From: Clostridia bacterium
Lineage (GTDB): Bacteria; Bacillota; Clostridia; Christensenellales; Aristaeellaceae
Length of the DNA stretch: 64,000 nucleotides
Reading direction: 5' to 3'
Assembly: GCA_017470145.1 (NCBI GenBank)
Contig: JAFUFB010000022.1
Coordinates: forward strand, 124,001 to 188,000
Position 1 is the stretch's first letter. Every line of letters begins with the position of its first letter. The notes beneath the pieces are model-generated. The model worked only from the letters and a program-made list of their open reading frames with translations, was not told the origin of the DNA and ran no database searches. Of this stretch, positions 39,138 to 48,197 are shown one piece after another. Made by a program: the position numbers and the translations under genes.

Positions 39138-42100
39138 TTATTCCGCGAACAGGGGATACAGGGCCGTCGCCAGCTCTCCCCGGGTCAGCGGGCGGTCCGC
39201 CGCGTCCTCGGGCAGGGGGCTGTCCAGCTCCGCGCCTGCCAAGGCGGAAAAGGTGGCGATAAACTGCTGATACATGGCGCCGGTCAATTCGGTATCCGCT
39301 GCCCAATCTCCGGGCAGCAGCCCGAAGCCGGCCAGGGCAGGAACCGCCTCCTCCGGCGCGCCGGACGGGCCGCCGATGGCCAGATAGAAGGCCGCGGCCA
39401 GATCGCCCACCGTAGCATTCTCATCGACGCCAAAAGCATCTTCGCTGCGGGCGGACATGATGCCGTTTTCGTACACAAAGCGGATGGCTTCGTAGCTGTC
39501 GCTGCCTTCCACTACGTCCGTCAGCTCCACCTGGGAGGCATCCTTTGCGCCGAAGGGATTATAAATCGCGTCGAACAGGTCCGCGTTGGCGTTCACCGCC
39601 GCCGCGCTGCCGGCAGTGGAATAGTATCCGTTCTCCAGCAGCTTCTGATACAGCTCCGCGGAAGCCTGAATCGTCTCCGGGGTCACCGCTTTCAGCTGCC
39701 GCATCCATTCCAGCTTCTCTTCCTGGGCGATACCGGACAGCAGATTGTCCACAGCGGCCACCGCTCCGGTCAGCTCGCCCGTGCCTTTTGCCAGATCCGA
39801 ATAGGCGTTCATGATATATCCATCCAGGGTTTCCTGATCCAGCTCCAGCGCGCTGACCAGCTCTGGCAGGGTGGCGTAGAAATCAAAGGTTTCCTTTACG
39901 TTGGGGTCCCGATAGGTGATCAGATACAGTCCCTGATCGCTGAGCAGGCCATGCCAGGGGGTATACACGCCGTACTGATCCCGCAGGACGGGGATGAGAT
40001 AGGTATCCGTCACCAGGGTAGTCACCGCGTTCAGCCCTGCGTCAAATTCCTCCAGCCCCAGGGCGGCCAGGGAGCCAACGATGCCATTGAACTGCACGTT
40101 GGTATCTGCAATGATTGCCTCCCGCTTCGCAGGAACCGGCAGATCATAGGTTTCCGGCTCGAAGGCTTCATTGGGCAGGGCGGCCAGGAAGGCGTCCGCC
40201 AGCTGCCGGTTCAGGGCCATGGTTTCCGCGTCGCCAGCGAAGGCGGAAATGGCGCCGTGGCTGTTCTGCATCCGGGTCTGGATGGCAGTCAGACGCGCCA
40301 TGACCTCCTCAGGAGCTTCCGTCATGGCCTGCTCCGTCGCCTCCAGGAAGGCGTAATACTCCAGCAGGTTGATGTAGGAATAATACCGATACCGGGGAAC
40401 ATCCGCTCCCAGGGAGCGATACAGGGATACGCTGTAGGGGCTGCCATTGATGGAGGCGCGGACGGAGGCCTTCTCCGCCTGAAGCTTCTCCAGTACCTTA
40501 GCCGCGTCTGTAAACTGGGTGTGGTACAGGATTTCATTCATCAGATCGTATCCTGTCGCCAGATCTTCTTCTGCGGCGATCCAGCTCAGGTACAGCCAGG
40601 GCTGCCAATCCTCGCCCTTGCCAGTCATGGTGATGCCGATGGACTTGTTATATAGATACCGGCTGATCAGCACATCCAGCTCTTCCTTAGTGTGGGCGTC
40701 TGTATCCAACTGGCCCAGCAGCCGGGTGAACAGGCGGAAGTAATGCAGATCCTCCTGGGGGATGCTCCGGGCGTCCAGATAGAGCATGGGCTCGCCGATA
40801 CCATCCACCCCCGCCAGGGCGTCGATGCGGCGGATGCTGTCCGCTCCGGTTTCATCGGAAACATCGTACAGCTGAATTTCCTCCGGCAGGCTTTCCACTG
40901 TCACAGCCTGCAGCTGCGCCACCAGGGCGGAGGCGTCGTCGTTGGCCTGCTCCGCGTTGCTGGCCTCCACGATGGCTGCCAGCTCCTCCTCGCTCAGGGA
41001 AGCCTTGACCGCCACCAGCTGCTCCGCCAGGGCCGCGTCGTGGCGCTCCTTGCCGCCTACGTCGGGGGAGGTAATGGACAGGGTCCGCAGATCATTCTCC
41101 AGCAGCCAGGTCCGAATGGCGGCCTGATAGCTGCCATCCTGATTCCATGCGTCCAGGTTGTCCAGCGCGGCGACGGAATCCAGATAAGCGAAGGGATCTC
41201 CCGTGGTAGCGTAGTTGTAGGACAGGGAAGCGATGATGGAGTTAATTGCATCCCCGCTTTCGCCCACCAGCTTGGTGGAAAGATTCAGGGAAGCTACGGC
41301 GCTGTCCATCATCTCCTGGGCAAAGCCGGTTTCCGCGATCTCCGCCAGCGCGGAATCCACAATTTCCTGGAAAACGGCTGCGTCCTCCGGGTTCAGGTTA
41401 GCCGCGTAGAAGACGATGGCGTCGTCCGGCGCGGCCACCTCCCGGCCGATGCTGAAGCTGCCGGCGGGCAGCGCCCGATCCAGGGCCTGCATCAGGGGGG
41501 AGGAGGACTCGGAAAGCAGCTGGCCCAGCTGATCTACCACCAGCTCCTGGACCGGATCCTCCCGCAGGCCGGGGCACACGAAATAATAGATGATGACACT
41601 CTGATTGGCAGGATCGGACCCTTCCGCCACCGGGTACAGGAAGGAATAAGTTCCTCCCTCGGCGATCCGGGCGTATTCTGTTTCCTCAAAATGGAAATCC
41701 GCTTTTTCATAGGGCGCGAAGGCTTCATCCAGCAGCGCCAGGAAGGCGGTGTAATCCTCAAAGCCGCCGTAGAGATAGGCCATGGCGTTGGAGGGATGAT
41801 AGAACAGGTCATGATAGGCCTTCAGATCCTCCCAGGTCATGTCCGGAATCGCGTCCGGATCGCCTCCGAACTCGTATCCGATGGAGGCGCCGGGGAAGGT
41901 AACCCGGTTCGCCTGCAGCATGGCATAGCGGGCCAGGGTAAAGGCGCCCTGCATCTCGCTGTAGACCGTACCCTCCAGGGTCAGATCAGCCTCCAGGCTG
42001 GGCAGGCGATACCGCCAGGCCTCTGTGCGATAGATGCTCTCGTCCGTCAGAATGCTGGGATGCAGACAGCTGTCCGTGTAATAATCCGCGTATTTCAGCA

Positions 42101-42566
42101 GCTGCGCCTCAGACAGGGATGCGATGGGATAGCTGGTCATGGCGTCCGTGGTGTAGGCGTTCATGTAGGTGTTGTAGGTTTGATACGCCAAATTCATGAA
42201 CAGGGACGCGGAGGGATACTTTTCGGACCCGGACAGCGTCGCGTGCTCAAACACATGGGGCAGGCCCGTGTTATCGATGGGCCGAGTGAGGAACGTCAAT
42301 TGGAAAGCCCGATTGGTGTCCTCGTTGGCGATGTAGGTCAGCTTCGCCCCGGTCCGCTGATGCTCGAACAGCGCCACCTGGGCGTCGATCAGGGGAAAAT
42401 CCCGAATCTCCTTTAGCTCAAAGCCATGGACGACTTTGCCGACATCCGGCAGGGGTACAGAAGCCTTTTTCGGCTCCTCCGCCAGCGCGGCCAGGGAGCC
42501 GCTCAGCAAGCACAGCGCCATGAGCAGTGCTACCCCCGCTCGAAACCATTTTGCTCTTGCAACCAT
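39138..42566 (-). CDS. Secreted M16C-family zinc metallopeptidase with C-terminal SLH repeats
   Basis: A 1142-residue protein. Residues 1-29 are a signal peptide (basic MVARAKWFR, hydrophobic core, ALAEEP cleavage region). The inverted zinc motif HVFEH (about 104-108, in GLPHVFEHATLSGSEKYP) and the four M16 repeats fit the presequence-protease/insulinase class, which degrades unfolded peptides in a closed chamber. From about residue 1010 two S-layer-homology-like repeats follow (DVVEGSDSYEAIRFVYENGI and a second one ending TRGELATALYPLFAE), which would tie the enzyme to the cell wall. Most M16C peptidases are cytosolic or organellar, so the surface form is noteworthy. Confidence 0.9.
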   Translation of the reverse strand: MVARAKWFRAGVALLMALCLLSGSLAALAEEPKKASVPLPDVGKVVHGFELKEIRDFPLIDAQVALFEHQRTGAKLTYIANEDTNRAFQLTFLTRPIDNTGLPHVFEHATLSGSEKYPSASLFMNLAYQTYNTYMNAYTTDAMTSYPIASLSEAQLLKYADYYTDSCLHPSILTDESIYRTEAWRYRLPSLEADLTLEGTVYSEMQGAFTLARYAMLQANRVTFPGASIGYEFGGDPDAIPDMTWEDLKAYHDLFYHPSNAMAYLYGGFEDYTAFLALLDEAFAPYEKADFHFEETEYARIAEGGTYSFLYPVAEGSDPANQSVIIYYFVCPGLREDPVQELVVDQLGQLLSESSSPLMQALDRALPAGSFSIGREVAAPDDAIVFYAANLNPEDAAVFQEIVDSALAEIAETGFAQEMMDSAVASLNLSTKLVGESGDAINSIIASLSYNYATTGDPFAYLDSVAALDNLDAWNQDGSYQAAIRTWLLENDLRTLSITSPDVGGKERHDAALAEQLVAVKASLSEEELAAIVEASNAEQANDDASALVAQLQAVTVESLPEEIQLYDVSDETGADSIRRIDALAGVDGIGEPMLYLDARSIPQEDLHYFRLFTRLLGQLDTDAHTKEELDVLISRYLYNKSIGITMTGKGEDWQPWLYLSWIAAEEDLATGYDLMNEILYHTQFTDAAKVLEKLQAEKASVRASINGSPYSVSLYRSLGADVPRYRYYSYINLLEYYAFLEATEQAMTEAPEEVMARLTAIQTRMQNSHGAISAFAGDAETMALNRQLADAFLAALPNEAFEPETYDLPVPAKREAIIADTNVQFNGIVGSLAALGLEEFDAGLNAVTTLVTDTYLIPVLRDQYGVYTPWHGLLSDQGLYLITYRDPNVKETFDFYATLPELVSALELDQETLDGYIMNAYSDLAKGTGELTGAVAAVDNLLSGIAQEEKLEWMRQLKAVTPETIQASAELYQKLLENGYYSTAGSAAAVNANADLFDAIYNPFGAKDASQVELTDVVEGSDSYEAIRFVYENGIMSARSEDAFGVDENATVGDLAAAFYLAIGGPSGAPEEAVPALAGFGLLPGDWAADTELTGAMYQQFIATFSALAGAELDSPLPEDAADRPLTRGELATALYPLFAE

Positions 42567-42629
42567 GAAAACCTTTCCTCCTTTTTCCGGGGCTTCGTCC
42601 CCGGAATGCTCTTGGAATGAACCAAAGAA

Positions 42630-42658
42630 AATATATCATTCTGGAGGGCGCTTTTCAA
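42630..42658 (-). promoter_or_regulatory. Predicted promoter of the M16C peptidase gene
   Basis: Minus strand: TTGAAA (42653-42658), 17-nt spacer, TATATT (42630-42635), 64 nt before the start. Confidence 0.6.
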
Positions 42659-42746
42659 TGGATGAATTTGGGAAATTAGAGGTGGCTATTTTGCCAGGAC
42701 CCCAACGATCCTATAGGATGTTCTCACTCAGAAAACGCTGATAAAA

Positions 42747-42769
42747 GCTCCCCCGCGGAGCGGGGGAGC
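42747..42769. repeat. GC-rich palindrome (family 1)
   Basis: GCTCCCCCGCGGAGCGGGGG plus AGC, just past the stop of the oxidoreductase gene; may act as its terminator but lacks a T-tract on that strand. Confidence 0.75.
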
Positions 42770-42780
42770 GAGAAAGTGGT

Positions 42781-43845
42781 TCATTCAGAAGGGCAATTCC
42801 AGGGCCGCGCATCCACCTTCACAGGCTTTCCAGGTTGAGCAACAGCCTCGGAAAGCTTGATCCAGAAATACGCGTCCTCTAAGGCTTGCGCCAGGGGATA
42901 GGGAGAGGGGCCGCCGGCGAGGTAATCTTTCATATCCAACAAGAGAGAGGCGATGGCGAATTCATCCTGAACGGTATCCGGGGCGAGCTCAAAGAGCCAG
43001 TTCCGCCGCTTGTCCCGCAGGGCTTGGGTGTCCAAGGTCCGATACCTTTCCTCAATCCAGGGCAGAAGGAAAAGCCGCTGAGGTTCATTCCTTTCATCCA
43101 GCCAGGAAAGGAAGGTGTCGCTCCATTCGCCCCGGGTGCCCCGCAGGGTTAGATGGCGGGAGCGGAGATAAGTCCGATACTGAATAGGGCTGAAATCGTA
43201 AACCGCTTCCTTACCGGATTGGAAGGAGATGTGGGCCAGCGTGCGGGTGATTTCCGTGGACTGGCCGGTATAAATGGCCCCATATCTGGAATCCGTTTCC
43301 ACCACTTTGTCCTGCCAGGCGGTTCCCTGAAGGGTATAGGGCTCGCCAGGTTCAATCCCCAACCCCAGCCAGATCAGGCTGGCGGCATGATAGTCATGCA
43401 GCAGGGACAGATACATGGAAGAGGGCTGCCCGATCTTTCCCTCACGGACGGCCTTCAGCCCGGCAGCCAGCAAGGGCTGACGGTGATACTGCTTGCAGCA
43501 GACGATCTTCGCCCCTTGCTGGCTCAGCTGCCAGAGGCGGCAAAGCTCCTCCGGGGTGCATCCCACCGGTGTTTCCGTTACTACGGGATATCCCCGCTCC
43601 ATCCATCGCTCCGATTCCTCGGCGATATGTCCCCGGTCGATGGCGATGACGACGAAATCAGGCTGGAACGCCAGGCAATCCGCCAGGGAAACGGTAGCTT
43701 CCACGCCGGTGTGCAGGCGCATCAGGTTCGCTTTTTCCTCGGATCGGCATAAGAACAGGGCGCGAAATAATTCCGGATAGGTATGGACAATCCGGCCAAA
43801 ATACTCCGCCCGGTATCCGGAACCGACGATGATGTATGATAGCAT
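42781..43845 (-). CDS. Gfo/Idh/MocA-type oxidoreductase
   Basis: A 354-residue NAD(P)-dependent dehydrogenase-like protein. The N-terminal Rossmann fold starts MLSYIIVGSGYRAEYFGRIV (GxGxR in place of GxGxxG), and VTETPVGCTPEEL corresponds to the EKP motif region, but with Glu-Thr-Pro: the catalytic Lys of EKP is replaced by Thr. KQYHRQPLLAAGLKAVREGKIG follows the usual pattern. Family members act on sugars or sugar acids. AAAGGAG lies 8 nt before the start, and a strong promoter is at 43917-43945. The replaced Lys makes the reaction uncertain. Confidence 0.85.
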   Translation of the reverse strand: MLSYIIVGSGYRAEYFGRIVHTYPELFRALFLCRSEEKANLMRLHTGVEATVSLADCLAFQPDFVVIAIDRGHIAEESERWMERGYPVVTETPVGCTPEELCRLWQLSQQGAKIVCCKQYHRQPLLAAGLKAVREGKIGQPSSMYLSLLHDYHAASLIWLGLGIEPGEPYTLQGTAWQDKVVETDSRYGAIYTGQSTEITRTLAHISFQSGKEAVYDFSPIQYRTYLRSRHLTLRGTRGEWSDTFLSWLDERNEPQRLFLLPWIEERYRTLDTQALRDKRRNWLFELAPDTVQDEFAIASLLLDMKDYLAGGPSPYPLAQALEDAYFWIKLSEAVAQPGKPVKVDARPWNCPSE

Positions 43846-43916
43846 TGGATGATTCTCCTTTGACGTTCATGGAAGCGAGCGGTTAGATTTGGGTTTTCCG
43901 CTTCCGGATCGAGCTG

Positions 43917-43945
43917 ATTCTACAGGGCGGAGCGGATCCTGTCAA
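43917..43945 (-). promoter_or_regulatory. Promoter of the oxidoreductase gene
   Basis: Minus strand: TTGACA (43940-43945), 17-nt spacer, TAGAAT (43917-43922). Confidence 0.75.
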
Positions 43946-44007
43946 TTAATCCGGCAAAAAATCGGAAGAAAGCTGACTTCGAGGCCAGCTTCATTCAAAA
44001 AAGATGG

Positions 44008-44036
44008 TGGCCAATAGGCTGTTTTTGCGGTATACT
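44008..44036 (+). promoter_or_regulatory. Possible promoter of the alpha/beta hydrolase gene
   Basis: TGGCCA (44008-44013), 17-nt spacer, TATACT (44031-44036). The -35 box is weak. Confidence 0.45.
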
Positions 44037-44075
44037 GGGCATAGGAGATATTCTTTTGAGACGGAGGAAACGGAT

Positions 44076-44804
44076 ATGTACATTCTGGATGATGGAATTC
44101 GCCTGAACGCGAAGCTGGAAAAGCCGGAGGGCGTGCAGGAGAAATGCCCTCTGGTGATCGTGATTCACGGGTTCACCGGGCACATGGAGGAGGAACATAT
44201 CACGGCGGTTGCAAGGACCTTCCGGGAGAGGGGCTTCGCAACCCTGCGCGTGGATATGTACGGCCATGGGCACAGCGAGGGAACCTTCGAGAACCACACG
44301 CTGTACAAATGGCTGACAAACGCTCTGACCGTCATCGATTACGCCCGAGGGCTGGACTTTGTGACGGATCTGTATCTTTGCGGCCATTCCCAGGGCGGGC
44401 TGACCGTGATGATGGCCGCCGCCATGAAGCAGGACGTGATTCGTGGGCTCATCCCCCTATCCCCGGCCTGGATGATTCCGGAGGGCGCGAGACAGGGCAC
44501 CCTGCTGGGGCAGGACTTTGATCCGGACCATATTCCGGATATCATCCCCGCCTGGGGGGATCGGGGGCTGAACGGAAATTATGTCCGGGTGGCCCAGACC
44601 ATTCATGTGGAGGAAGCCATCGACCGCTACCAGGGGCCGGTGCTGATCGTTCATGGCGACGAGGATGGTGCCGTGCCGGTGGAATACGCCATTCGTGCGG
44701 CGGAACGGTACAAGAATGCCACGCTGAAGATTATCCCTGGGGATGGGCACTGCTATGAGAAGCATCTGGATCAGGTGCTGGAAGCGATTAAGGAATGGCT
44801 ATGA
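44076..44804 (+). CDS. Alpha/beta hydrolase (esterase-like)
   Basis: A 242-residue serine hydrolase starting MYILDDGIRLNAKLEKPEG after ACGGAGGAAA. Oxyanion-hole region VIVIHGFTGHMEEEH, nucleophile elbow CGHSQGGLTVM (Ser about 105), acid in VHGDEDGAVPVEYA, and catalytic His in PGDGHCYEKH complete the triad. The family includes feruloyl/cinnamoyl esterases and lysophospholipases; the substrate is not evident. The TGA stop starts a family-2 repeat that also fills the gap to the M32 gene. Confidence 0.88.
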   Translation: MYILDDGIRLNAKLEKPEGVQEKCPLVIVIHGFTGHMEEEHITAVARTFRERGFATLRVDMYGHGHSEGTFENHTLYKWLTNALTVIDYARGLDFVTDLYLCGHSQGGLTVMMAAAMKQDVIRGLIPLSPAWMIPEGARQGTLLGQDFDPDHIPDIIPAWGDRGLNGNYVRVAQTIHVEEAIDRYQGPVLIVHGDEDGAVPVEYAIRAAERYKNATLKIIPGDGHCYEKHLDQVLEAIKEWL

Positions 44805-44831
44805 AACGAAAAAGACCGTCCCCGTGTTTCA
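44802..44831. repeat. Dispersed repeat (family 2), single unit
   Basis: TGAAACGAAAAAGACCGTCC then CCGTGTTTCA, identical to the right arm at 22326-22355. The leading TGA is the stop codon of the hydrolase gene. Confidence 0.85.
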
Positions 44832-44853
44832 CAAAGAGGGAGGAAAGGAACCA

Positions 44854-46350
44854 ATGAAATTACAGGAAGCAAAGGAGAAACTGATCGAACTACAACAGAA
44901 GATGGCGGCGTACAACCATGCTACCAGCCTGATTTATTACGACGGGGCTACGACGGCGCCCAAGGGCGTGGCGGACAATCGGGCCCAATCCCTGGCGATT
45001 CTGAGCCAGGAAAGCTATCTGCTGGCCACCAGCGAGGCCACCGTAGGGCTGCTGGAGCTCCTGGATGGAAACCAGGCGGAGCTGACCCAGCACGAAAAGC
45101 GCCAGGTGCAGCTGTTGCTGAAGGATATCCGCATGATGCAGAAGATTCCCCTGGAGGAATATGTGGCCTTCCAGCGGGTCATGGTGGAGGCGGACGACAC
45201 CTGGCACACCGCCAAGGAGAAGAATGACTGGAAATCCTTCGAACCCATCTTGACAAAGGTTTTTGACTATCACAAAAAGATCGCTGCCTGGTGCGCGCCG
45301 GAGAAGGCGGCCTATGATTACTGGCTGGACCACTACGAGGAAGGCATCTCCATGGCCAGCTGCGACGCGTTCTTCACCACCCTGCGGGAGCACATCGTCC
45401 CCCTGCTGAAGCGCGTGCAGGCGAAGCCGCAGCTGGATAACGCCATCCTCCACGGGCATTTCCCGGCGGCGGATCAGGAGAAATTCTCCTTCGAACTGAT
45501 GAAGGTCATGGGCCTGAGCCTGGATCGGGTGGGGTTGGCCACCACGGAGCATCCCTTCACCATCAATCTGGGCTCTCACCTGGACGAGCGAATCACCACC
45601 CATTATTATGAGGATGATTTTTCCAACTCCATGTACAGCGTGATTCACGAGGGCGGGCACGCCCTGTACGACACGGGCAGCGCAGCGGAGCTGGCCTATA
45701 CCGTGCTGGACTGCGGCGTGTCCATGGGCATTCATGAAAGCCAAAGCCGCTTCTTTGAAAACATCATTGGCCGCAGCCGTGCCTTCTGCGAATATATTTT
45801 CCCCGTGGTGCAAAAGTATTTCCCCCAGGTTCAGGGCACGGCGGAGGACCTATACCGGGCGGTGAACCGGGCGGAGCCGGGGCTGATTCGTATCGAGGCG
45901 GATGAGCTGACCTATGCCCTGCATATCATGGTTCGGTACGAGCTGGAGAAGCGCCTTTTTGCCAACGAGCTGGAGGTGAAGGACCTGCCGGCGGAATGGA
46001 ACCGGCTATACAAGGAATACCTGGGGGTGGAGGTGCCGGACGATACCCATGGCGTGCTGCAGGATGGACACTGGGCCGGCGGGAACATCGGATACTTCCC
46101 CTCCTATGCTCTGGGCAGCGCCTATGGCGCCCAGTACCTGCGGAAAATGAAGGAAACCGTGGATGTGGATGCCTGCGTCCGGGCCGGGAATTTCGCCCCC
46201 ATTGATGAGTGGCTGCGGGAACGCATCTGGCAGTACGGCAGCCTATTGACCCCGGCGGAGGTGTTCCGCAGGGCCACGGGGGAGGAATTTGATCCCACGG
46301 TTTTTACTACATACCTGGAAGAGAAGTTTACGGAGCTATACGGACTGTGA
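44854..46350 (+). CDS. M32-family carboxypeptidase (Taq type)
   Basis: A 498-residue cytosolic zinc carboxypeptidase, starting MKLQEAKEKLIELQQKMAAY after GAGGGAGGAAAGG. Zinc motif HEGGH (in SVIHEGGHALYDTG), with the third ligand Glu in GIHESQSRFFENIIGRS, and the family motifs HPFTINLG and RIEADELTYALHI. It trims C-terminal residues of peptides. Probably shares a transcript with the hydrolase 49 bp upstream. Ends at a hairpin between convergent genes. Confidence 0.94.
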   Translation: MKLQEAKEKLIELQQKMAAYNHATSLIYYDGATTAPKGVADNRAQSLAILSQESYLLATSEATVGLLELLDGNQAELTQHEKRQVQLLLKDIRMMQKIPLEEYVAFQRVMVEADDTWHTAKEKNDWKSFEPILTKVFDYHKKIAAWCAPEKAAYDYWLDHYEEGISMASCDAFFTTLREHIVPLLKRVQAKPQLDNAILHGHFPAADQEKFSFELMKVMGLSLDRVGLATTEHPFTINLGSHLDERITTHYYEDDFSNSMYSVIHEGGHALYDTGSAAELAYTVLDCGVSMGIHESQSRFFENIIGRSRAFCEYIFPVVQKYFPQVQGTAEDLYRAVNRAEPGLIRIEADELTYALHIMVRYELEKRLFANELEVKDLPAEWNRLYKEYLGVEVPDDTHGVLQDGHWAGGNIGYFPSYALGSAYGAQYLRKMKETVDVDACVRAGNFAPIDEWLRERIWQYGSLLTPAEVFRRATGEEFDPTVFTTYLEEKFTELYGL

Positions 46351-46358
46351 AAAAAAGA

Positions 46359-46393
46359 AGGGGTGGTTTTTCGTGAAATGAAAAACCGCCCCT
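46359..46393. terminator. Bidirectional terminator, family-2-like hairpin
   Basis: GGGGTGGTTTTTC and GAAAAACCGCCCC pair around GTGAAAT; runs of A and T in the stem arms. It lies between the M32 gene and the convergent HTH gene, and looks like a relative of the family-2 inverted pairs. Confidence 0.7.
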
Positions 46394-46396
46394 GTT

Positions 46397-47194
46397 TCAT
46401 TCGCTGAGGAAGCCGATATATTCGTTAAAGACATTGAAGAGCATATCTCCGGAGGCGACGGGCAGGGAATAATCCGTGTTCGGCACGGGCACGAATTCAA
46501 ACAGATCGGCAGCGCCCGTCAGCACCAGGGCGGGAATCACATCCACCGTTGGCCCCAGGAGAATCTCCAGATAGGGCACATATTTGGCTGCTTGGAAAAC
46601 CTCTTCCGGGTCGATGGCGTTTTTCATTTTAAACTCCAGACAGAAGGCCCGGTCCCCAGTCAACACCAGCACATCCGCGTACACCCGGATATATCGGGCG
46701 CGATTGAAGCGAAGCTCGAAGACGAGCTCCCAGTTCTCCAGGGGCAGCTCCGCCATGGACCGCAAATCCTCGAAAAGCCGAAGCATGGTTTGCCGGCAAT
46801 CCCGGAAGGAGTGGATCAATCCCCGGGTATCATTCAGGTTTCGGCCGATCCGCTGGCAGCCCTCCTCCAGGCTGGCCAGCCATTCCTCCTCCGACTGGGC
46901 CCAAAATTCGGACGCATAGCCGTACCATCCGGAGCATTCATAGAGCCCCTCGTGGGGGGATTGTTGGCGGATGAGGGCATGCCATCGATAATCCAGATCC
47001 TGATAGCACAGCTCCCGCATCAGCGCGGAGCGAACCAGCAGCCGGCTGATATCGGCTTTATCCATTCTCAGCAAACCGGCGATCTCCCGGGCTTTTAATC
47101 CATTCCCACGGGCGATGAGGGCATATATCCGCTGCTCTGTGGCGGAAAATCTGTTGTGAGGATCGGTCATGGTAGGCATTGTTTCTTTTTCCAT
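46397..47194 (-). CDS. Uncharacterised protein with winged-helix and nuclease-like domain
   Basis: I do not recognise a named family. The 265-residue form starts MEKETMPTMTDPHNRFSATE; a second start (MPTMTD, at 47179) is possible and neither has a good RBS. Residues about 15-60 look like a winged helix (TEQRIYALIARGNGLKAREI, AGLLRMDKADISRLL). From about 150, an RYIRVYADVLVLTGDRAFCLEFKMK stretch gives Asp plus Glu-x-Lys, the layout of a PD-(D/E)XK nuclease core, followed by QAAKYVPYLEILLG, like the Q-helix of restriction-enzyme folds. This suggests a DNA-acting protein. It stands alone between M32 and DegV. Confidence 0.6.
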   Translation of the reverse strand: MEKETMPTMTDPHNRFSATEQRIYALIARGNGLKAREIAGLLRMDKADISRLLVRSALMRELCYQDLDYRWHALIRQQSPHEGLYECSGWYGYASEFWAQSEEEWLASLEEGCQRIGRNLNDTRGLIHSFRDCRQTMLRLFEDLRSMAELPLENWELVFELRFNRARYIRVYADVLVLTGDRAFCLEFKMKNAIDPEEVFQAAKYVPYLEILLGPTVDVIPALVLTGAADLFEFVPVPNTDYSLPVASGDMLFNVFNEYIGFLSE

Positions 47195-47254
47195 GAAAAA
47201 TATGTCAGAGGAGGAAGCGTTGATTGAATAAAACCAGCATGAACATATATTTTT

Positions 47255-47279
47255 CGCTCCCCCGCTCGGCGGGGGAGCG
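47255..47279. repeat. GC-rich palindrome (family 1)
   Basis: CGCTCCCCCGCTCGGCGGGG then GAGCG, in the gap between DegV and the HTH/nuclease-like gene. Confidence 0.75.
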
Positions 47280-47294
47280 AAAATCATTGTTTCT

Positions 47295-48164
47295 TTAAAT
47301 GGTTCTTTCCTTGCCCAGGAAGGTAATGGCCAGGGTACCCGGGCCGCAATGGGCGCCGATGACGGGGCCTACGTTGTCGATGCGGATCTTCAGCTCCGGA
47401 ATCTTCTTCAGGGCCAGCTCCCGCAGCTCCTTGGCCTCCTCCGGGGCGTCGGCGTGCAGGATGATGGCGAAGCTCTCCTTCGGGTCAGGGGCGTATTCCA
47501 CCAGGCGATCCACGAGGGTGTTCAGGGCTTTTTTCCGGCCCCGAACCTTATCCACGTTTTGCAGGGTACCATCCCGGGCTTCCGTGATGATGGGCTTGAT
47601 ATCCAGCATGGTGCCGAAGGCCGCGGCGGTGGGGGAGATGCGGCCGCCCCGCTTGAGGTATTTCAAATCATCCACCATGAACCAGGCCTGGGCGCGCATT
47701 TTGTTCTCTTCCAGCCATTGGGCCACCTCCTCGATGGGGGCGCCGCTTCGATACAGCTCGTGGGCCTTCAGGGCCAGCAGGGTCACGGGGGTGGAAATGG
47801 ACAAGGTATCCACAATGATCAGCTTCCGATCCGGATACATCTCCAGCAGCCGCTTCTGCGCTGCCCGGGCCGCCTGAATGGTGGAGCTCAGCTTGCTGGA
47901 AAAGGCGACGAAAAGCAAATCCTTTTCCTTCAGGATGGGCTCGAAATACTCCATATAGGTTTCTTCGTTCAGGGCGGAGGTCACTGGCACAGCTCCCTGT
48001 CGCATCCGATCATAATAGCTTTTATGGTCAATGGTTTGACCTAAATCATCGAAATATTCCTTGCCGTCCAGGGCGTAGGGCATATAGACCACGGGAATAT
48101 CGTATTTCACCTTCAAATCATAGGGCAGGTCGCTATCGCTGTCCATCATAAAAACGTAATCCAT
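47295..48164 (-). CDS. DegV family fatty-acid-binding protein
   Basis: DegV/FakB proteins hold a fatty acid for phosphorylation by FakA. The 289-residue protein starts MDYVFMMDSDSDLPYDLKVK. GGGAGG lies 6 nt before this ATG but directly abuts another ATG two codons upstream, so the second is chosen. Motifs: DSDSDLPY at the start, the VTSALNEETYMEYFEP segment (Thr-Ser of the lipid-phosphate site), FSSKLSSTIQAA, and IGAHCGPGTLAI (the conserved His). Its promoter is at 48220-48248. Confidence 0.92.
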   Translation of the reverse strand: MDYVFMMDSDSDLPYDLKVKYDIPVVYMPYALDGKEYFDDLGQTIDHKSYYDRMRQGAVPVTSALNEETYMEYFEPILKEKDLLFVAFSSKLSSTIQAARAAQKRLLEMYPDRKLIIVDTLSISTPVTLLALKAHELYRSGAPIEEVAQWLEENKMRAQAWFMVDDLKYLKRGGRISPTAAAFGTMLDIKPIITEARDGTLQNVDKVRGRKKALNTLVDRLVEYAPDPKESFAIILHADAPEEAKELRELALKKIPELKIRIDNVGPVIGAHCGPGTLAITFLGKERTI

Positions 48165-48197
48165 CCTCATCCTCCCATGATGATTGCGTCAATCCTC

